From Diplolepis rosae (taxonomy: Eukaryota; Arthropoda; Insecta; Hymenoptera; Diplolepididae): DNA of 64,000 nucleotides. The stretch is taken from contig JAPYXD010000463.1 of NCBI GenBank assembly GCA_030998225.1, positions 868,001 to 932,000 of the forward strand, in the 5' to 3' direction. This document shows positions 57,000 to 64,000 of this stretch, piece after piece (the stretch's first letter is position 1; the number at the start of each line of letters is the position of its first letter). The notes beneath the pieces are model-generated. The model did no database searches. It was given only the letters and a program-made list of their open reading frames with translations, and was not told the origin of the DNA. The position numbers were made by a program, and so were the translations under genes.

Positions 57000-58610
57000 C
57001 TACGCATTTTTCTTTAATTTATTCACAGTCATATTCGCTTTATGCAAAGACTTCTGACGCTTCGTGACGGCTGCTTGAAGAAAGAAATTGCATCCGTTTG
57101 CTTTTGGTTTCTGTACATTATCCACCGGGTCGTCTAACCTTAATTTACCTCGCAAGATCCGATTCAAGTAAGATGTCGTTGAAAGAATATGCAATTCAAT
57201 GCTGCATTTATAAAAAGTCGCAATTAATGCATCTTTGTAAATGTAACACGTTAAAATATCGAACCGAATTTCTCTTCTAAGAAAGTTTGTTGCATATTTC
57301 TGAACACCTTGCTTTGCATAAATGGAGACCGTGATTCTGTTGAGAATTCCATTGACGTTGCGTTGAATTTTCTGAATAGGTGAAACAATTTTGGCGAGTT
57401 GATAACTTGACCCATTGTCACTGCTCAGAAATGACACGCAGATGGGACAAGAATGAAGAAATTCACACTTCTTCTTCAGTGACTTCAGCAATAAAGCAAT
57501 GGTTGCCAAAACGTTTCCTTTCTCAGGAATGGGGTTTTCTGAACAAATTATTTTTAGAGCACTAGATGGATTCTGTGGTGTTCCTTCTGGCCAGGGTGTA
57601 AGCTCGCCAGATTCATCAGGTTCAGCCACAAACTCCAAATAGTTTTGCCATGCCAAGAGAGAAGCACCTCCGTCATCTTCACAATTCGCATCTAGAGCAT
57701 GATAATGGGTCAAGTTATTAATGACCAATGCTTTGAAGTGTCCTATGAACTGGTAGCGCGTTGGTTGGATCATGGTTACAATGCTTAGTTATGAGACGCG
57801 TGAAACCTAATTTTTTTAACTTCGCCCATAACTGTTGGAATCCTTTTAGAGTGAGTCGAAGGTTTATCAAACAAGGAGGTTGTCTTGGAGTCGGTTCCTT
57901 GTTCACTGGATTTACAAATCGCCATTGCAAAACTTTTTTCCTAGCATCAGACAAAAATTCCATATGGATACTCAAATCCGTCCATAAAGTGCGATGTTTG
58001 CTCCGTTCGTCATATCCAACTTTTCCATTGAAAACATCGGTCATGATGTTCAAGTAGCCAAAAATTTCTCCTGTGTGTCTGACCTCTATTGGTAATTGAA
58101 GAATCTTCCTTGGTGCAGGCAACGAAGTTTCCCAAGCTGAAATAAAAATAGGACTTTTGTATGAGGTGTTAAAGTTCCATTTTTATATTCAAAGGTAACA
58201 AAAACTCGAACTTAATATTTGTACTTTAAATGAATGAATAATACTGTATACTTTCAATTTTATGGAAAAGGATTTTGTATAAATATTACCTGGGCAACCT
58301 GCCAGAGATTGCAGTCCTGATGCAACATCGGCACTAAACCTGATTTGCCAGTTTGCAAGTCTGTCGCTTAATTAAGTCAGGATACACGTGCTGGTCGGTA
58401 AGCTTCACGAGTCCCCGAACTTTCCTGATTCCATGCACACTAATCTCATATGCCGTGACAAGATGCTTCACTTTGAAAACTTCCGATCTGTTGTTTTTCC
58501 TGGCGTCCATCCAAATTTCAGGTCTTTATCGAGCAGATTGTTTCTGATACATTTTAGAAGGTGAGGCGGGTCGAACAGAGGAATAATCTGCACTCCATGG
58601 ACTACATATG
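57000..58610 (-). pseudogene. second P-type transposase, 3' part, decayed
   Basis: Reads right to left. LFDPPHLLKCIRNNLLDKDL (58570 region) is the P-superfamily DAPHL-type block. After a frame change, TAYEISVHGIRKVRGLVKLT and DVASGLQSLAGCPG lead to a GTAAT donor near 58290. An acceptor near 58135 opens the next exon with LWTDLSIHMEFLSDARKKVL, LRLTLKGFQQLWAKLKKLGF and the TKHCNHDPTN block. A further frame change gives TRYQFIGHFKALVINNLTHY and DANCEDDGG. The C-terminal 150 residues are less conserved. The N-terminal THAP domain and first acidic motifs are not found upstream. It differs in sequence from the P-type gene at 24334-29073, so it is a different family member. At least two frameshifts; no inverted ends seen. 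Confidence 0.78.
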
Positions 58611-58773
58611 TTAAAGAGAAATTAATTGGATAGATAAGGACTTGGGAAAATAATGAAAATGCGTTGAAACTATAAGTATATTCAGTGAAGTATATAGACA
58701 CAGCGCGCGAACCGTTTCTCACAGTACCAGGTTGGCCGGGAGACTCACCAGACATAATATAAATATTAACCAA

Positions 58774-60757
58774 ATTCGTTTATTATTATTTGGGTCGTTG
58801 GTCTTCTACTCTCGGACTGAGAGTGTATTCTTCACGCCTACGCTTATCACCTTTAATTTTGGAAGAAAGAAGAAGGGAAAGGTGCCTTGAATAAGTTTTA
58901 AATCAAGCTGCTATATAAATAAAAAAATAATTTTATTTTTGAGGAAAAGAAAACCCGTGTGAACATTTTTGCGCCAGGAATAATAGAGGGGTGAATTGGA
59001 ATGATAGAGTTGTACTTTACCTTATCCTAGATTCTATTCATAGGTTCTTAATCCTACCGGATCTCTGGAGAGCAGGAGCAAGGAAGAGAGTGCGTTCCCG
59101 TGGCTGAAGTCTTCAGTTATCCGGGCCAAACTTGATTTTATGTATTTGTGGTTTCCAAAAGAAACCACTCTTGTCCTTTGCGTGATGCACACCCAATCAA
59201 ACACTGTTTCCACTTTTTTTTTAGGTTTAATAAGAGAATATAACGGTTGGATTTCAACCAGAAAAGGGTCAAGTGCTTTTAAACTCGCTCTTTTCACCGC
59301 TAAAATTTCCCTATTAAATCTAATCAAATATTTTATGAAAATTATCACTACCGTTTTGAAATTCGGTAGTATTAATTTTCTGCGATTTCTCGCTGCTTTG
59401 TGCCGTTTTATTTTGTGAAGAAAAACCGCGAAAAACTAGAATTGGACCGTAAATAGTCCGCCGAAAATTTTCGTTTATACACGTTTGATGCGATTGCCAA
59501 GAGTCTATCACTAGATAATCGTTTACGAGTTAGCCTCAACTAGTGAAATAGGTATATCGACCGTTCGCGATCAACGAATTGGACCTTTTAAATATCCCGC
59601 CGAAGATGAATTTAATTTTGATTTACTCAAAATAAAAGGATTGCTTCCGTCTAGATGAAGACTTTTGTGTTTTACGTCCGCCCGACACGATTCCAAAAAT
59701 AAATAATTTCGTTAGATAAAGTTTTACGGTTTTAATCAACTAACGAGGATCTAGGAACTGTCGATCTAGACGGCAGACGGGCAGAAGTAGAGAAAAGTAT
59801 ATTCCCTACTGTCCGGGTAGTTCCGGATAGTACCGGGTTGCTCGAGTAACTGCAAATTTTGGCTTGGCGTTGATCTGTTTTACTGATTTATTACGAGGTG
59901 AACATGGTAAGGTTTTCTGATGATTAAGGAATCTATGATTAGACAAGGAAATAATGGTTGGGAGGTTTTAGGAATTTAGATAGACTTTGCGCTGTGCTGA
60001 TTCAGTTATTGCACCATTTGCTGATTTTTAGGTGTCGAATATTTCTCCCCTATTTCCAAACTTTTCGTGAGAAAGGAAGTGCGCTCATCGATTTTTAATA
60101 TTTGATGCATTGCCATCAAATTGTAGAAACGATTTTAGTTTCTAATATATTTCGTGCTAAGTTGAAATATATATTTAATTAGTCTAGGCTTGTAATCATT
60201 ATACGAATTATAAAGCCTTAACATAATTATTTTAAATGTTCGCTTTAGGTTTTAATTACAAAAGCACGTGGCCTTTGTTGTGGGAGATCAGCTGGCTAAC
60301 GCATCTAAGCAAGGATAGGCGCACGAGAAGGAAGTGTGAAAATGGAATGTATGCTAGCCTCGCGATGTACAGCAGAGCACATCAAAAGTTTCAAAAAGAG
60401 ACGGGTATATGGGGCATGTGCATGGGCGAACGAAGAAAGGAATTGACAAACGGCAGAAAACTATAGTGACATACAGTGCATGAGTGAACGCGCGCTGGAT
60501 ATCTCTCCCTCTTCCTCTCTCTTATGCTCTCTCTTCTTCTCTCGCGCTCTCTCCTCTTTCTTCTACTTTCCAGTGAAAATATTTATAATAATTTCCTCGA
60601 CTTACATTCATTTGACCATTATTTTAGGTATTAAAATTACAACCTTTGCGATCATGCGACAGGCCACCCGCATTAAAAATTGTAGTTATAATTATTCGTG
60701 TTCACCTGAAAACATAAACTCACATTCATACGCAGGTGCACGAGCCTGCACATACAT

Positions 60758-60807
<50 letters not shown>

Positions 60808-61767
60808 TAACACACACATTAATATAATGCATAGTATAACGCAATATGGGCGTGATATATAACATTAATAATATGATAGCAATGATATAAATGGTGATAT
60901 CAATATTAATATAATAATGTATTAGGAATTTCCTGCCCGAACCAACCACTTGCTAAAAGTTTCTTGACCCGAGCAACGATAAGCTAATAAGTGGCATGTG
61001 AATTTATGTGGAAATTTATATTATAATTTTGGAAAAATTTGGCCTCCTTGACACGCTCGTAACATGTATTTATAAAATTTTTTCATTCGCAGCGTTTCTT
61101 TATGGCTGACCGATGTCCTCGCTCAATTGATTAATCGAACTTAGTTTTGCAATTGATAACCTCAAGAATTCATTGCATTTCGGCGTGCTCACTAAAAAGG
61201 ATTTTTTTCTTAAGTATTAAATTTTTGGAATTTTGAGAATCAGTTTTCCGCGGTCGATCTCTTTTTAAAATTAAAATTCATTATTAAAAATCATTATTTT
61301 TACACTCTTTCTGGCAATAGTCCTTGTATTTTTATCAACTTGCATTTATTTTTGGTCAGATGAAAACCAAGTCAAGTAAAACGTCTGGATAATTTCATGC
61401 TCATTTGCATTGTTAAACTTTTGCGTGCATCGCTTATACGATAATATCAGTATGTTCTACCGTCGTCCGACTTGAAAAATTAATTTTCTTGTAATGAATT
61501 GTATAATGACATTTCAGTTCCAACTGTAATCATCGTTCTTGCGACTATTTTTATTGCTACGACGGGTAGTTTTAGGTTAGGCCTGCCTTCATACTAATTT
61601 TGTCTGTGTCAATTAAATTCGCAAATTAAAATCGACTGATTTTGTTGGAATATTTCCACTTTTTGCAATGTAAATTTCATCGTAAGTATTTTCTTATACT
61701 GTTATTACTGGTAGCTTTAAACTTCGATTTCGACTTGCTTCGTTTTACATTTTATGACCGCTCACTC
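58774..61767. other. non-coding DNA with simple repeats
   Basis: No TE protein motif or gene is recognised. It contains a CT-rich low-complexity stretch (60503-60570) and a (TA)n microsatellite (60760-60802). Small open frames at 59034-59511 and 60236-60466 have no recognisable domain. Confidence 0.45.
60760..60802. repeat. (TA)n microsatellite
   Basis: About 21 uninterrupted TA dinucleotides. Confidence 0.97.
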
Positions 61768-62288
61768 AGGGGGGAGTACTGTAGGGAACGAACCAATGTA
61801 ATTGGACTCAGCGAGTCCCCCATCTTGCGCACATTTAGTCTATGCCGCAACGGCGGCCATGCTTGTTCAACAGTTGACGACACGGTCGTTTAGACAGGTC
61901 TGGCATCTCCCGCGGTGGTGTATGTTCCCTTATTGAAGTCAGAATGTTTCATATTTTTGCCACGGATAGCGCTAGTATCGAGTAGTGGCTCGACTGACCG
62001 CACCGTAGCATGTATGTATATAGATATACCCAGAACGTAGTCAGCTGTGAAAGCTGTCTGTAAACCACGGGTATTCCTTCAACTACTCGACTGCAGCGCT
62101 GCCCAAGCGGTCACTTTCGAAACTACTACCCGTCACGATAAGGGAACATCCCCCACCACGGGAGATGCCAGACCTGTCTATACGACCGTGGTTGACGATC
62201 AGTCGTTCCTACGATAAGACCTTTATACGTCACTTGTGACGTTTGTTAAAGTAATAAATACCTTTTTATTGTTAATGGTGTCTTAACC
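61768..62288 (+). mobile_element. probable LTR fragment with polypurine tract and internal inverted repeat
   Basis: AGGGGGGAGTAC (61768-61779) lies directly before TGTAGGGAACGAACC, the arrangement of a polypurine tract and 3' LTR start. Inside, 61873-61932 and 62139-62196 are inverted partners (AGACAGGTCTGGCATCTCCC and reverse). AATAAA near 62253 could be the LTR polyadenylation signal. No matching second LTR or coding region is in the window, so this is tentative. The inverted repeat could also make it a small DNA element. Confidence 0.45.
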
Positions 62289-63074
62289 GTAATGAGCCGC
62301 TGCTCCGTCCTGCTGGAGCCAAATATTTTGAAAATTATCGCCTGTAATCTCCCTTATTCTTGGTACAATTTAGTTTCTGAGAAGCTCTTCATATGCACGG
62401 GCATTAAGATTACCATCGATGAAGAAAGGGCCTATCAATGTATCATTCACGATACCGGCCCAAACATTAATCTTTTGTGGATATTGTGTGTGACTCTCCA
62501 ACATTCAATCAGGATTTGTGTCGGACCAATATCTACAATTTTGCCTGTTAACTTCACCTTTTAAAGTGAAAGTAGCTTCATCTGAAAATACTGTATTGTA
62601 CAAGAAAAGAGGATCTCTATCAATTCTGTCCATCATAATTTCACAAAATTCAACCCGACGATCAGGATCGTCTTCATTGAGCTCTTGTACCAGATGAACT
62701 TTGTAAGGATGGAAATTAATGCTTTTTAAAATATTTCGCACTGTCTCAGGAGCAACGTCACGCTCATCACTAGCTCGACGTAAACTAAGGTGTGGGTTTT
62801 CAACAAATGCTTGAGCTATGTCCATCTGCATCTCCTCAGATCCTGCAGATTTTGGCCGACCATTTCTCTGAAGGTCCTTGATAGATCCATGATTCATAAA
62901 GCGCCTTACAGTTCTTTTAATTGTTGATTTTGAGACAAGATTTAACCCTTCTCCATTACGAAAAGTGCGATTAAAAAGCAAACGAACTTGATCATAAGAT
63001 CGAACTCGATCTCCCCAACCACGCATCATTAATACAGATACCCTCTCTTGTTCCGAAAGTTTAGCTTGCGCCAT
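62289..63074 (-). pseudogene. Tc1/mariner-type transposase, 3'-truncated, two stops
   Basis: Starts with ATG at 63072-63074 (MAQAKLSEQERVSVLMMRGW). An N-terminal helix-turn-helix region with STIKRTVRRFMNHGS and LQRNGRPKSAG is followed by a second HTH (ETVRNILKSINFHPYKVHLV). The catalytic core has FSDEATFTLKGEVNRQNCRYW (first Asp) and, after an in-frame TGA near 62510 and a TAA near 62365, NVWAGIVNDTLIGPFFIDGN and WLQQDGAAAHYG (second Asp). The sequence breaks off there at 62289, abutting the LTR-like fragment. Both stops are one transition from the residues usual in this family (Trp and Gln). Confidence 0.87.
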
Positions 63075-64000
63075 AATAATCTTTTAGCGAAAGATAGTAA
63101 GTATGTACTCGTAATACGTAAATTTAGTTTCTATTCGTAATATTCGTATGGAGATAGAAAAACGGTATAGGACGTATGGTATCGCCTTAGGTATTGACTT
63201 AGGTATCGAAAAACAGTATAGGACTTTTCGATATTACTCTTTGGGGAGGAACAGAACTCTCACCAGAACTCCTGGCAATTTTAATGAAAAATTTCCTATA
63301 CATATGATTTTACAATATTCAAAACGCTGTAACCAAGATCAATACAGAGCTCACTAATGAATTTATCGTTGAAATTTACTTCAGGAATTACACAGACCTC
63401 TTGGAAAACTTTCTTTATTTCAAATAACCTCTAATTGACCTAGAACGTTACAATTGACCTATGACTTGGGTACGTATCTGAAAGTAGGATTTTCCGCTCT
63501 AACGATTGCAGAAGTAAAAAAAGGGGATTTCCATTTAATAAAACGAAGTCAAAATGAAGGTCACCATTGAATTCCTCGATGAAATTTACTTCAGGAATTA
63601 CCTTCACTTTTTTGAAAAATATTTTACCTGAGGAAATATCCAACCGTCCCGGGACTTTTTAGACACCATGTATATATATATTTATGTGCCACCGGCGCGC
63701 AAACTCGTTTTTTCGCCACAGTTAACAGTAGCGCAATGTAGTATATTGCGCAACAATGGAATGAAATGTTATTGTCCATAGAAAAATATGACATAGATGC
63801 CAAATCATAGAAATGTATACATATCTCTAGCGACATCTATGAGTAAAACCGGCAAATTTCAACTAACACCCCTGGTACAATACTAGATTAGATTCGAGTG
63901 TACGTACAAAAACTCGTATACGCACCGAAGTCACATAAAATAGAATACGTGCCAATGCATACAATTCGGGAAATTACGAGACTCGTGACAATGTCCGGAT
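63075..64000. other. terminal non-coding stretch with small repeats
   Basis: Two copies of TGAAATTTACTTCAGGAATTAC at 63371-63392 and 63580-63601 mark a 210-bp imperfect direct repeat. CGTCCCGGGACTTTTTAGAC (63645-63664) resembles the ends of Tc1/mariner elements, but no partner end was found. No gene is visible. Confidence 0.45.

Noticed and set aside
60480..60949. Open frames on both strands around 60.5-60.9 kb
   Set aside because: They are produced by CT-rich and (TA)n simple repeats.

Overview
The window looks like repeat-dense, AT-rich arthropod (most likely insect) nuclear DNA. It carries spliced transposase genes with GT-AG introns, THAP/P-type, BED/hAT, mariner-type and EnSpm-like transposases, Ty3/gypsy retrotransposons, MITEs, a tRNA-like insertion and microsatellites. 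I found no ordinary host gene, rRNA, bacterial operon or CRISPR array. Almost everything that can be annotated is a transposon inside a transposon, and nearly every coding region is broken.

Left block, 3289-29562: a P-superfamily (THAP) element with inverted ends of about 340-460 bp. Its transposase gene runs on the minus strand from 29073 to 24334 in about eight exons. A complete Ty3/gypsy element (gypsy A, 3752-23676, TSD TACA, tRNA-Leu primer site) is inserted just inside its left end. The pol gene of gypsy A is split by a hAT element (8895-18657, 8-bp TSD GCTATAGC). The hAT element is itself rearranged: its two 3.85-kb arms are inverted copies, so it has one nearly complete transposase and a second inverted copy of the transposase C-terminus.

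Middle and right block, 29647 to about 55632: a second gypsy element (gypsy B) that keeps only the 3' part of pol (RNase H, linker, integrase) and has insertions in both LTRs. The 5' LTR is interrupted by an EnSpm/CMC-like element (about 30057-41909). That element has long inverted ends, a decayed minus-strand transposase and a divergently transcribed spliced gene whose product resembles DUF4806 proteins. It has in turn received a tRNA-bearing SINE-like insertion, a P-derived MITE and foldback elements. The 3' LTR holds a solo LTR (48928-50514) and a hAT-like non-autonomous element (50854-55309). Inside the latter sits another DNA transposon (51957-55202, 355-bp TIRs, 6-bp TSD) with a transposase I cannot place in a familiar superfamily. 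The uninterrupted LTR copy supplies clean empty sites for two of these insertions.

Edges: positions 1-3056 hold a degenerate tandem repeat of about 150 bp and AT-rich sequence, then a small foldback MITE (3060-3223). Positions 55633-64000 hold an internally deleted mariner, a second decayed P-type transposase, microsatellites, an LTR-like fragment and a truncated Tc1/mariner-type transposase.

The order of insertion can be read from the nesting: an older repeat target, then the P element and gypsy B side by side, then gypsy A, EnSpm-like, solo LTR and hAT-like element, and last the hAT, P-MITE, SINE-like and unclassified transposon insertions. Superfamily names come from motif recognition without database searches.
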